From NCBI RefSeq assembly GCF_000389635.1, contig NC_021182.1:434001-498000 (forward strand): DNA of 64,000 bases. Direction: 5' to 3'. Shown here piece after piece: positions 26,417 to 34,280 of this stretch. How positions within the stretch are numbered: the stretch's first letter is position 1; each line of letters opens with the position of its first letter. The translations under genes were made by a program, and so were the position numbers. Under the pieces are notes generated by a model. The model ran no database searches. It was not told the DNA's origin and saw only the letters and a program-made list of their open reading frames with translations. The DNA is from Clostridium pasteurianum BC1 (GTDB lineage: Bacteria; Bacillota; Clostridia; Clostridiales; Clostridiaceae).

Positions 26417-27238
26417 TTGACTCTACAACAATTAAAATATGCTATTGAAATTTCAAATTGCGGATCAATGAATGAAGCAGCTAAACGGCTTTTTATATCC
26501 CAGCCCAGCCTTTCCAATTCAATAAGAGAACTTGAAAATGAGCTTGGAATTACAATATTTGATAGAACTAATAGAGGCATTAGTATTTCCTTAGAGGGCG
26601 TTGAATTTTTAGGATATGCCAGACAAATTATAGAGCAGACTGAATTGCTGGAAAATCATTATAAGGGAATAAAGTTAAACCCTGCACATTTTTCCATTTC
26701 AACTCAGCACTATGCCTTTGTAGTAGATGCTTTTATCAGATTAATGAAGCAGCTTGATACTACTCAGTATGAATTTAATTTGAGAGAGACAAAAACCTAT
26801 GAAATTATTGATGATGTGAGGACACTGCGCAGCGATGTGGGGATATTATATATTGATGATCACAATTCAAGGGTAATGAATAAATTGTTTAGTGATAGTA
26901 ATCTTAAATTTACGCCCCTATTTAATACTAATCCACATGTTTTTATAGGGAAAAAGCATCCTCTTGCAGTTAGAGAAAGTATAAGCGCTAAAGATATAGA
27001 ACCCTTTACATATATAAAATTTGATCAGGGAGAAAACAATTCTTTACACTTCTCAGAAGAAATGATAAATTTTTCTGAAACAGATAAAATGATTCGTGTA
27101 AATGATAGAGCCACTCTATCAAATTTATTGATTGGTACAAATAGCTATACCATAGGTACGGGAGTTGTAGTTTCTAATTTAAATGGAGATGAAATTAAAT
27201 CAATTCCACTAGAAAGCAGTGAAATATTTACAGTGTGA
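26417..27238 (+). CDS. LysR-family regulator, interrupted by an in-frame TGA
   Basis: 273 residues as translated. The N-terminal winged helix-turn-helix is clear (LKYAIEISNCGSMNEAAKRLFISQPSLSNSIRELE), followed by a LysR substrate-binding domain. After the TGA at 27236 the same frame stays open for 36 more codons (WIAHKDIKLSKIATEF...) up to TAG at 27347-27349. That tail is what LysR proteins usually have after EIFTVG, so a Gly codon GGA probably became TGA. Without the stop it would be 310 residues, the normal size. A TTG start with GGGAGGG is used. The adjacent YxjG-type gene may be its target. Sequence error or stop-codon readthrough are alternatives. Confidence 0.85.
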   Translation: MTLQQLKYAIEISNCGSMNEAAKRLFISQPSLSNSIRELENELGITIFDRTNRGISISLEGVEFLGYARQIIEQTELLENHYKGIKLNPAHFSISTQHYAFVVDAFIRLMKQLDTTQYEFNLRETKTYEIIDDVRTLRSDVGILYIDDHNSRVMNKLFSDSNLKFTPLFNTNPHVFIGKKHPLAVRESISAKDIEPFTYIKFDQGENNSLHFSEEMINFSETDKMIRVNDRATLSNLLIGTNSYTIGTGVVVSNLNGDEIKSIPLESSEIFTV

Positions 27239-27365
27239 TGGATTGCCCATAAGGATATTAAGCTTAGTAAGATAGCAACGGAATTTATAAATATATTAAA
27301 TGATATTGTTTCAACAAATTATTTTGATTTGGATTATTATCTGCTATAGGAGTTGAAGGGAAAAT

Positions 27366-28484
27366 ATGATTGAGAAACTTATAGGTAAAAAAAGAGAAGC
27401 TCCACCTTTTCGTTATGATATTGTGGGAAGCTTTCTTCGTACGGACGAAATTAAAACAGCTCGTATTCAATTTGAAAAAGGTGAAATAAACTGTCAGCAA
27501 CTTACTACTATTGAGAATATAGAAATTAAAAAGCTAGTAGAGAAAGAGAAAGAAATAGGACTTAAGTCTGTAACTGATGGTGAATTCAGGCGTTCCTGGT
27601 GGCATCTTGATTTCTTTTTAGGTATAAAAGGCACAGAAAAGATTATTTTAAATCAAGGCAAAAATCTTAATGGATCAAGAATTAAAGCTGAAAGCTTTCG
27701 TATTATGGATAAAATAAAATTTCAAAATCATCCTATGGTAGAGCATTTTAAATATTTAAAAAGTATTACTGGGGAATGTGTGCCAAAATTTACAATTCCT
27801 TCACCGGCACTTTTTCACTTTGTTGAAAGCCATAATGAAAATAATGTTTATAAGACTAAAGACGAACTTTTAAGTGATATTATTGAAGTTTACAAATTAG
27901 CTATAAGAGCTTTTTATGACGCAGGCTGTCGTTATCTTCAGCTTGATGATACTGCCTGGGGAAGTTTGTGCAGTGAAAGACATAGAGAGCATTTAAAAAA
28001 TAAAAGGATTGATCCAAATGAACTTGCAAGAGATTATGTAATGCTGATTAATGAAAGTATTGCAGATCACCCTAAGGATATGGTTATTACTCTTCACATA
28101 TGTCGTGGTAATTTTCACTCCTCTTGGTTTGGATCTGGAGGATATGAACCCATTGCTGAAATTTTATTTTCAAATTGCAAAGTAGATGGATTTTTCCTTG
28201 AGTATGACAATGAACGTTCTGGAGACTTTGCACCTTTAAAATACATAAAAGACCAATATGTTGTATTAGGACTTGTTACTACAAAGCATGGAGGACTTGA
28301 AAGCAAAGAGAGATTAAAAGTTCGCATTGCTGAAGTCTGTCAGTACATTGATATAAATCAGCTTTGTATAAGTCCTCAATGCGGCTTTGCATCCACTGAA
28401 GAAGGTAATATACTCACAGAGGAAGAACAGTGGGGAAAGATAAAGCTTGTGGTAGAGACGGCTAATGAGATATGGGTGGAATAG
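27366..28484 (+). CDS. Cobalamin-independent methionine synthase II-type protein (YxjG/YxjH)
   Basis: 372 residues, matching the YxjG/YxjH group related to the C-terminal half of MetE, which transfers a methyl group to homocysteine. Seen: YDIVGSFLRTDEIKTAR, VTDGEFRRSWWHLDFF (about residue 75), LQLDDTAWGSLC, the zinc-ligand region LHICRGNFHSSWF (about 240), and SPQCGFAST near the end with a further zinc Cys. The methyl donor may not be methyltetrahydrofolate. It begins 17 bases after the extended LysR frame, with TTGAAGGGAA as the site. No SAM riboswitch precedes it. Confidence 0.88.
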   Translation: MIEKLIGKKREAPPFRYDIVGSFLRTDEIKTARIQFEKGEINCQQLTTIENIEIKKLVEKEKEIGLKSVTDGEFRRSWWHLDFFLGIKGTEKIILNQGKNLNGSRIKAESFRIMDKIKFQNHPMVEHFKYLKSITGECVPKFTIPSPALFHFVESHNENNVYKTKDELLSDIIEVYKLAIRAFYDAGCRYLQLDDTAWGSLCSERHREHLKNKRIDPNELARDYVMLINESIADHPKDMVITLHICRGNFHSSWFGSGGYEPIAEILFSNCKVDGFFLEYDNERSGDFAPLKYIKDQYVVLGLVTTKHGGLESKERLKVRIAEVCQYIDINQLCISPQCGFASTEEGNILTEEEQWGKIKLVVETANEIWVE

Positions 28485-28638
28485 AATAGTTAAATAAGGA
28501 AGTTAACAGCTGCTTTTCCTTAGTCGAAAATTCTTTTGGAGAATTTATTTTAACAAAATTAGTAGTTACTAATATAGCAACAGCAAAGAAAACTATAAAA
28601 ATGAAATAAATAAAAATCTTTCCGTTAAGTATTTTCAT
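28462..28638 (-). CDS. Possible 58-aa membrane peptide
   Basis: A minus-strand frame from ATG 28638 with AAAGGCAGG before it. It has one strong hydrophobic segment (KIFIYFIFIVFFAVAILV) and a short polar tail, and overlaps the end of the YxjG-type gene by 23 bases. It may be the start of a lost gene or a small membrane protein. No family is recognised. Confidence 0.35.
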   Translation of the reverse strand: MKILNGKIFIYFIFIVFFAVAILVTTNFVKINSPKEFSTKEKQLLTSLFNYSIPPISH

Positions 28639-28739
28639 TATAAATACCTGCCTTTATTTTTATTATAAAGTAAAACTTAGAGAATTGTAATAAAATTTAG
28701 GTGATTTTAAAAATAATCATAATAAATTATTTTTATATC

Positions 28740-29300
28740 TTAGTCAAGAACTTCACTGGTCAGCATTAAGGTTACTATATCCGCCATTTCATCCGGAGTT
28801 TTTTTAGCGCCGTCCTTTACCCATTTAATTAGCATATTCCAAAAACCTCCTGCACTGAAAGCTAGTAGGTATTCCAATATGCTATTATCTTTGTATTTTC
28901 CATAGTCATCCTTAAATTGTTTATGAAGGTCAGGTAAGTGTTCATTATATTTTTGCAATATCATATATAGTAAGTTGTTCTTTTCCATTACATTTATAAA
29001 ATCTATATGCTTTTTCCAAAATGTAAAATAAATTTTAGCAATATCATGTGTTTTCAAAATTTTTTCTTTTTTTAACAGTTCAGCATATTCAACAAATAAT
29101 TTCTCAATGTATAAATCTAAAACATCTTCTTTAGAAGTAAAATTCCGATAAAATGTACGCCTTGCCAGCTGTGCATGAAAAGCTATTTCCGTTATGGTTA
29201 TTTCATTGTAAGATTTCTTCCACAATAGATTTAATAGTGATTTCATAATCCATTCTTTAGATTGAACTGATATTGGATTTAGTTTATTATTTTCTTTCAT
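28740..29300 (-). CDS. TetR-family regulator
   Basis: About 186 residues from ATG 29300; TTGGAGG 7 bases upstream fixes this start. The TetR helix-turn-helix is at residues about 15-55 (ITITEIAFHAQLARRTFYRNFTSKEDVL). The C-terminal domain (AFSAGGFWNMLIKWVKDGAKKTPDEMADI) is of the common small-ligand type. It is divergent from the HXXEE membrane protein gene at 29474. A palindrome covers its leader (29312-29330), so it may control itself and that gene. Confidence 0.88.
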   Translation of the reverse strand: MKENNKLNPISVQSKEWIMKSLLNLLWKKSYNEITITEIAFHAQLARRTFYRNFTSKEDVLDLYIEKLFVEYAELLKKEKILKTHDIAKIYFTFWKKHIDFINVMEKNNLLYMILQKYNEHLPDLHKQFKDDYGKYKDNSILEYLLAFSAGGFWNMLIKWVKDGAKKTPDEMADIVTLMLTSEVLD

Positions 29301-29311
29301 AGAAAGCCTCC

Positions 29312-29330
29312 AATGTGTAATTGACACATT
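29312..29330 (-). promoter_or_regulatory. Palindromic operator before the TetR gene
   Basis: AATGTGTAATTGACACATT has arms AATGTGT/ACACATT around five bases and overlaps the region just upstream of the TetR binding site. It is likely an autoregulatory operator. Confidence 0.55.
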
Positions 29331-29426
29331 ATATTGATTTTTGTAGCACTTGAAGCAAACCTATTGATTTACCTTCAATAGGTATTATACTAATAACTAT
29401 CAAGTGACACAAGTGAGACAGTTATT

Positions 29427-29448
29427 TTATCTGATGATTAGTCGCTGT
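29427..29448 (+). repeat. Half copy F of the structured repeat
   Basis: TTATCTGATGATTAGTCGCTGT matches the left strand of the element (compare copy G) with no matching right half. It lies 26 bases before the HXXEE gene and looks like a truncated copy. Confidence 0.6.
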
Positions 29449-29473
29449 GTGATAATACAGAGGAGGTTGTTTT

Positions 29474-30007
29474 ATGAAAACATTAACTATAATTATATGG
29501 CTTTTCCCTATACTTTTTATGATTCATGACTTTGAGGAAATTATAATGATTAATCCATGGAAGAAGAGAAATAGAGAATACATTGAGGAGATTAAAAATA
29601 AACGTATTCCCTTTGAGTTCAATGCTTCAACCGCTGCCTTTGCAATTGCAGTAGCTGAAGAATTTCTTATTATATCAATAGTAACTTTAATCTCATATGT
29701 AATTTACAGTTATGCTATCTGGTATGGTTTATTTATTGCTTTTACTCTACATCTGATTTTTCATCTGTTTCAATGGTTAAGGTTTAAAAAATATGTACCT
29801 TCCACCATAACCAGTGTATTGTTTATTCCCATTTGCTTTTATATGATATATAAGTTTAATATTTTACTGCATTATAACTCTGTCACTTTGTTTCTTTACA
29901 TACTAATTGCTTCGATTATAATGATTATAAATTTATACTTTTTGCATAGAGGAATGAAAAAATTTGATTATTGGTTAAAGCAGTTTAGTACAAATTATAA
30001 AATATGA
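29474..30007 (+). CDS. HXXEE domain membrane protein
   Basis: 177 residues with about five hydrophobic segments. The HDFEE motif at residues 17-21 (IHDFEE), a second acidic motif in the membrane (VAEEFLI), and LHLIFHLFQWLRFKKY near residue 100 match the HXXEE family. The function is not known; the conserved His and Glu suggest metal binding. GAGGAGG precedes the ATG. It is divergent from the TetR gene and followed by a WYL regulator. Confidence 0.87.
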   Translation: MKTLTIIIWLFPILFMIHDFEEIIMINPWKKRNREYIEEIKNKRIPFEFNASTAAFAIAVAEEFLIISIVTLISYVIYSYAIWYGLFIAFTLHLIFHLFQWLRFKKYVPSTITSVLFIPICFYMIYKFNILLHYNSVTLFLYILIASIIMIINLYFLHRGMKKFDYWLKQFSTNYKI

Positions 30008-30021
30008 CATTTATGTGTCAT
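30004..30021 (+). promoter_or_regulatory. ATGACAT dyad between HXXEE and WYL genes
   Basis: ATGACATTTATGTGTCAT has inverted 6-base arms, and sits right at the HXXEE stop codon and 35 bases before the WYL gene. A similar but imperfect ATGACATAATGTTGTCA stands just after the WYL gene, at 30963. They could be operators of that regulator. Confidence 0.45.
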
Positions 30022-30055
30022 GTTTTATAATTTATAATACCTTTGAGGTGATTGC

Positions 30056-30961
30056 ATGCAGATAAATAGATTATTTGAAATTGTATATATTTTGCTTAAT
30101 AAAAAAGTATCTACGGCTAAAGAATTTGCTGAATATTTTCAAGTATCAACAAGAACAATTTATAGGGATATTAATACTTTAAGTTCAACAGGAATACCAA
30201 TCTATACAAACCAAGGTAAAGGTGGAGGTATAAGAATTTTAGATAATTTTATACTTAATAAATCTCTACTTTCAGAAAATGAACAAAATGAAATATTAAT
30301 TGCACTCCAAAGTTTAAAGGCATTGAAATATCCTGATATTGATACTACTCTTTCTAAATTAAGTAATTTATTTAAAAAAGATAATTATAATTGGATTGAA
30401 GTAGACTTTTCAAATTGGGGTAGTAATAAATTTGATAAAGAAAAGTTTGATATATTAAAAGAAGCTGTTATAAACAACAAGATTATTGCATTTAAATATT
30501 ATAATTCATCAGGAGAAAAAAGTAATAGAAAAGCTCAACCGTTAAAGTTGATTTTTAAAGATAGATCTTGGTATTTACAGAGTTTTTGTCTATCAAAGCA
30601 AAATTATAGAACATTTAAAATTAGTCGTATGTCTAATATAACAATTACAGAAGAGATTTCTAATATAATATCCTTAGACAAGTTACAAATCCAATCTCAA
30701 AGGGAACAAGCACATAAGGTAACTAATTTTAAATTACATTTTTTACCCAATGCTGCTTATAGAATATATGATGAATTTGATGAAAAAGATATTGTAAAAA
30801 ATAAAGATGGATCTTTTAATGTTATTACTGTTCTACCGGAAGGAGAATGGATATATGATTATATTATGTCTTTTGGTACTGGCATTGAGGTTTTAGAGCC
30901 TAAGGTAGTACGGGATATACTTTTAGAGAAATTAAAAAAAATGATTGGAAAGTATAAATAA
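30056..30961 (+). CDS. HTH and WYL domain transcriptional regulator (YafY type)
   Basis: 301 residues. An N-terminal winged helix-turn-helix of the HTH_11 type (VSTAKEFAEYFQVSTRTIYRDINTLSSTGIPIYTNQGKGGGIRIL) is followed by a WYL-type ligand-sensing domain (about 135-220, with AQPLKLIFKDRSWYLQSFC) and a C-terminal extension. WYL regulators sense nucleic acid or small ligands and act as repressors or activators. A GAGGTGATTGC site precedes the ATG. The matching dyads on both flanks suggest autoregulation. The target is probably the HXXEE gene or the following small genes. Confidence 0.9.
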   Translation: MQINRLFEIVYILLNKKVSTAKEFAEYFQVSTRTIYRDINTLSSTGIPIYTNQGKGGGIRILDNFILNKSLLSENEQNEILIALQSLKALKYPDIDTTLSKLSNLFKKDNYNWIEVDFSNWGSNKFDKEKFDILKEAVINNKIIAFKYYNSSGEKSNRKAQPLKLIFKDRSWYLQSFCLSKQNYRTFKISRMSNITITEEISNIISLDKLQIQSQREQAHKVTNFKLHFLPNAAYRIYDEFDEKDIVKNKDGSFNVITVLPEGEWIYDYIMSFGTGIEVLEPKVVRDILLEKLKKMIGKYK

Positions 30962-31000
30962 TATGACATAATGTTGTCAAGTTAATACATTTATAATTAA

Positions 31001-31270
31001 TTTATCCGATGACTAGTCGCTGTAACACTCCGCCTTTAGAAAAGTAGAGAACCAAAATCTTGATTTTGTGTGAATCACTTTCACAGAGTGCAAGTAGAGA
31101 ACCAAAATCTTGATTTTGTGTGAATCACTTTCACAGAGTGTGGTGGAGAGAACAGCGAAACGTCCCTGGATAATTCATCTAAACTTAATAGGAGTATAAA
31201 CTCAAGCTAAGTAAAATTCATTGATAGTTGAAAACAGCTATAAGAAAATTTTAGTTAGTCATCGGATAAA
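31001..31270 (+). repeat. Structured repeat, copy G (short type with two inserted units, terminal inverted repeats)
   Basis: Core element 31002-31224: TTATCCGATGACTAG, stem GTCGCTGT/ACAGCGAA, CTCC/GGAG, ACGTCCCTGGATAA, tail ending ATTCATTGA. Its apex holds two almost identical ~50-base units (GAGAACCAAAATCTTGATTT...) in the same orientation as the element. The outermost 15 bases, TTTATCCGATGACTA (31001-31015), recur inverted and perfect at 31256-31270, so this copy alone is bounded by terminal inverted repeats. The NTF2-like gene starts at 31299. Confidence 0.88.
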
Positions 31271-31298
31271 CTAAAAATGTAATTGAGGAGAGTGTATT

Positions 31299-31640
31299 AT
31301 GAATATTAAATTACCACAACCTATTGCTTATTTTATTAAAGCAAAAAATGAACACAATAGTAATGAACTTATTTCTTATTTTTCAGACAACGCTATTGTA
31401 CAAGATGAGGGAGAAAATATATGTGGAGTAAAAGCTATCAAAGAATGGATTGACGAGACTAATAAAAAGTATAATGATACTTTAGAAGCTTTAAATTTAG
31501 TAGAAAAGAATGAAAATATCGTACTTACAGCAGTTGTTTCTGGTAATTTTGAAGGAAGTCCAACTAATTTAGATTTTTATTTTACTTTAAATAATGACAA
31601 GATTACTACTTTGAAAATCTTACTTTCTGAAGAAAAATAG
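31299..31640 (+). CDS. NTF2-like (SnoaL-type) domain protein
   Basis: 113 residues. The pattern (IAYFIKAKNEHNSNELISYFSDNAIVQDEGENICGVKAIKEWI, then beta strands) fits the cone-shaped NTF2-like fold used by SnoaL-type isomerases, hydrolases and small-ligand binders. No catalytic residues can be assigned. GAGGAG lies before the ATG. It is followed by a Dabb-family gene after 56 bases; both are small single-domain proteins. Repeat copy G is in its leader. Confidence 0.8.
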   Translation: MNIKLPQPIAYFIKAKNEHNSNELISYFSDNAIVQDEGENICGVKAIKEWIDETNKKYNDTLEALNLVEKNENIVLTAVVSGNFEGSPTNLDFYFTLNNDKITTLKILLSEEK

Positions 31641-31696
31641 TAAAAATGAGTTGGCCATAAAACAAATACTATAAATAAAAATAGGAGATTTTTAAA

Positions 31697-31984
31697 GTGA
31701 TTATTAATAATTTATTTATAAGATTAAAGGAAAGAAATAACGAAAATATTCAAAAGACAAGAGATGTTTTACTAAGTATGAAGGGAAAGATTGAGACTCT
31801 TCGTGATTTAAAAGTTGAGGTTGATATAAGTCAAGGAGATTATGACCTCATGCTAATTACTAAATATGATTCAATTGATGATTTAAATACTTATTTAAAT
31901 CATCCAGTTCATGTTGAAGTATCAAAATATATTGTAAGTGTATTGGATAAGCAAGTATCTTTTCGTTATGAATCTCTAGATTAG
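31697..31984 (+). CDS. Dabb (stress-responsive A/B barrel) protein
   Basis: 95 residues. The pattern NNLFIRLKERNNENIQKTRDVLLSMKGKIETLRDLKVEVDIS...YDLMLITKYDSIDDLNTYLNHPVH matches the dimeric alpha/beta barrel (Dabb) domain. A GTG start is preceded by AGGAG. Members bind small aromatic or polyketide-like ligands or have no known role. It appears to be co-transcribed with the NTF2-like gene. A hairpin (31993-32030) follows without a T-run. Confidence 0.85.
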   Translation: MIINNLFIRLKERNNENIQKTRDVLLSMKGKIETLRDLKVEVDISQGDYDLMLITKYDSIDDLNTYLNHPVHVEVSKYIVSVLDKQVSFRYESLD

Positions 31985-31992
31985 CAGGGAGG

Positions 31993-32030
31993 GAACATAC
32001 ATAGTGATTTATACAAATCTATGTATGTTC
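31993..32030 (+). terminator. Hairpin after the Dabb gene
   Basis: GAACATACATAG and CTATGTATGTTC are perfect 12-base arms. There is no T-run after it, so termination is uncertain. Confidence 0.45.
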
Positions 32031-32188
32031 CCCAATTTACGTATTTTTAATATGCTTCTCACCCCACTGGAACATAAGATTAAGTATCGGAATTACTCCC
32101 ATAATATAATCCATTTCCATTTCAAACTTATACATCTAATTATAGAAGTATTTTTGGGAGAAAAATATTAACAGCATTTATTTATACT

Positions 32189-32443
32189 ATGAATGTAAGC
32201 TATGAACAAATGGAACAATTAGGATATAAACAAGGTCTTAAATTTTCAGAAATGGATATGGGAAGAGTCTTTGGATATTTTGAATCATTAATTGCTAATG
32301 ACACATACCAGTTTGATGATTATTCAAAATATGTAATAACTGTATTTGATGAAAAGAAAAAGGCAAAGGTTAGAAGTGAACAATTTCCTAAAGATTGTGA
32401 AAAGGCTTTTAATATGGGAATAAGATTTGCTCAGCAAATATAG
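32189..32443 (+). CDS. Hypothetical 84-aa protein
   Basis: Small soluble protein (NVSYEQMEQLGYKQGLKFSEMDMGRVFGYFESLI...). No family is recognised and there is no clear ribosome binding site close to the ATG, so it may use another start. It is followed by a strong hairpin at 32504. It stands alone between the Dabb gene and the metE remnant. Confidence 0.55.
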   Translation: MNVSYEQMEQLGYKQGLKFSEMDMGRVFGYFESLIANDTYQFDDYSKYVITVFDEKKKAKVRSEQFPKDCEKAFNMGIRFAQQI

Positions 32444-32503
32444 AACAAATAAAAATTATTTATATAATATAAAAATTAGATTGTATATAATTCAGATACC
32501 TAA

Positions 32504-32546
32504 ATTGCCTGCTATAGTTAATTGCTATAGCAGGCAATAGTTTTTT
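32504..32546 (+). terminator. Intrinsic terminator
   Basis: ATTGCCTGCTATAG pairs perfectly with CTATAGCAGGCAAT, followed after two bases by six T. Confidence 0.85.
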
Positions 32547-32571
32547 GGAGTTACCTTAGGCCGCTGGTGCC

Positions 32572-32760
32572 ATGCTATACTTAATTCACAGTAAAACCGG
32601 TTGTAAAGGGGAGAATGAAATAAGTAAAACAACCATTGTAGGTTATTCAAGAATAGGAGTAAATAGAGAACTGAAATTTCCAGTAGAAGCCTATTTTAAA
32701 GATGACATTGATGCTGAGGAACTTTCAGACAAGGCAAAAAAATTAAGTTATGAACTTTAA
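32572..32760 (+). pseudogene. metE: Remnant of metE N-terminus
   Basis: 62 codons; the portion TTIVGYSRIGVNRELKFPVE, followed by AYFKDDIDAEELSDKAKKL, matches the first helices of cobalamin-independent methionine synthase (MetE), where GFPRIG.NRELK and a following EeL segment are characteristic. About 700 residues of the enzyme are missing. The first 15 residues (LIHSKTGCKGENE) do not fit MetE. It lies upstream of the metF-like gene at 32877, consistent with a lost metE-metF pair. The call rests on recognition of the motif. Confidence 0.6.
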
Positions 32761-32876
32761 CTATCCAATCAATCTTAGTAATATCAACGCTTATAAGGAT
32801 TACGTAGATAGTGGAACATAGGACAGGAATATCTATAATTGAAGATTATATTGATTTGTTTTAAGAGGGAGGAAAT

Positions 32877-33842
32877 ATGTTAAAAAGTAAAATATTAAAT
32901 AGAGATATGGGAATAGTAACTTATGCAATAACTCCACCTAAGAAAAGCAATTCACAGGAAAAGATTATTGAAATTTCTCAAAGACATGTGGAGAGAATAA
33001 AGAACATAGATATTGATGGATTAATTATATATGATATACAGGATGAAGGTGATAGATTGCAGGATAAGAGACCCTTTCCATTTTTAGAAACAATAAATCC
33101 TGCTGAGTATAGCAGAAAATATATGCAAGAATTAACTGTGGAAAAGATTATATATCGTTGTGTAGGTAAATATCATGAGAATGAGTTAAGAGAATCTATA
33201 GCTTCTGATTTGCAAGAAGATAAATTTTCAGTATTTGTTGGAGCAGCTTCAAGAGAACAGGAGGTTAAATTAAAATTATCAGAGGCATATAATATAAGAG
33301 AAAAATTGGAGGATAAGCTGACTTTAGGTGGAGTTGTAATACCAGAAAGGCATACAAGAAATAAAGATGAACATATGAGAATTATTAATAAAACAAATAA
33401 GGGATGTAAGTTCTTTGTTTCACAGGTAATTTATGATATAGAAGTCTCAAAAAATTTACTATCAGATTATTTTTATTACTGTAAAGATAATCATATGGAA
33501 ATGGTGCCTATATTGTTTACCCTTACACCCTGTGGTTCTATAAAAACCTTGGAGTTTATGAAATGGCTGGGCATAAATGTACCTAAGTGGATGGAAAATG
33601 AGCTAATACATTCAAATGATATTCTGGATAAATCTATTAATTTGGCTAAAAATATATTTGAAGAATTATTGGATTTTGCACTGGATAAGGGTATACCAAT
33701 TGGATGTAATGTTGAGAGTCTATCCATTAGAAAAGTAGAAATTGAAGCTTCAATACAACTGGTAAGAGATATAAAATTAATTATTGAAAATAAGTTAAAA
33801 GGTTATAAATATGAAAAATTAAAAATTATAAATATGAATTGA
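32877..33842 (+). CDS. Methylenetetrahydrofolate reductase-like protein
   Basis: 321 residues of the MetF-like (beta/alpha)8 family, which reduces methylenetetrahydrofolate to the methyl form. The start VTYAITPPKKSNSQEKIIEI, the segment DGLIIYDIQDE, VVIPERHTRNKDEHMRIINKTNKGCKFFVSQVIYD and TLTPCGSIKTLEFMKWLGI are family-like, but the sequence is divergent and long at the C-terminus. GAGGGAGG is the binding site. It is followed by a strong terminator and preceded by the metE remnant. A role in methyl supply is an inference. Confidence 0.8.
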   Translation: MLKSKILNRDMGIVTYAITPPKKSNSQEKIIEISQRHVERIKNIDIDGLIIYDIQDEGDRLQDKRPFPFLETINPAEYSRKYMQELTVEKIIYRCVGKYHENELRESIASDLQEDKFSVFVGAASREQEVKLKLSEAYNIREKLEDKLTLGGVVIPERHTRNKDEHMRIINKTNKGCKFFVSQVIYDIEVSKNLLSDYFYYCKDNHMEMVPILFTLTPCGSIKTLEFMKWLGINVPKWMENELIHSNDILDKSINLAKNIFEELLDFALDKGIPIGCNVESLSIRKVEIEASIQLVRDIKLIIENKLKGYKYEKLKIINMN

Positions 33843-33902
33843 TCTCATATAGATATATTTTACTGTTAGGAAAAAATTTATAAAAATTCTATATAAATAT
33901 AA

Positions 33903-33950
33903 AAAAGGACACAAATTTTGATATAAAAAAGTTTGTGTCCTTTTTTTATA
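33903..33950 (+). terminator. Intrinsic terminator
   Basis: AAAGGACACAAA pairs with TTTGTGTCCTTT and is followed by a long T-run. It closes the metF-like gene. Confidence 0.85.
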
Positions 33951-34000
33951 TTCACTTATGTTTATTGGAAGGTATATTAACTAATGAACATTTGTATTTC

Positions 34001-34020
34001 AGTGGCTAGCCATTGGATAA
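34001..34020 (-). repeat. Half copy I of the structured repeat
   Basis: On the minus strand, TTATCCAATGGCTAGCCACT matches the left strand of the element without a right half. Confidence 0.45.
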
Positions 34021-34074
34021 AAGTTATTGTAGTTATGAAACACTAAAATATTCATTATTAAAAATCATATTGTT

Positions 34075-34090
34075 GGTAACGAAGGTTACC
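34075..34090. promoter_or_regulatory. GGTAAC palindrome
   Basis: GGTAACGAAGGTTACC has perfect 6-base arms. It lies about 190 bases before the 34281 gene and may be an operator. The surrounding sequence is AT-rich, with nothing else I can support. Confidence 0.35.
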
Positions 34091-34280
34091 GATTAATAAA
34101 TAAAAATTCTATATAATAATGCTTGTAAGTTAATGCATATATAAATGAAACTTTTAGATTTTAATACAGTTTTTGTCTTGACATAATGAAATTTTAAAGA
34201 GTCATATATATTGTATTTTTAAGACAATCTTATAAAAATAATTACAATAATTTAAATAAAATAATCTGGAGGTATGGAAA

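Noticed and set aside
27236-27238. TGA of the LysR gene as selenocysteine codon
   Set aside because: Position normally holds Gly, and no clear SECIS-type hairpin follows.
32037-32135. Minus-strand 32-codon frame after the Dabb gene
   Set aside because: No ribosome site and no recognisable family; may be a remnant of a lost gene.
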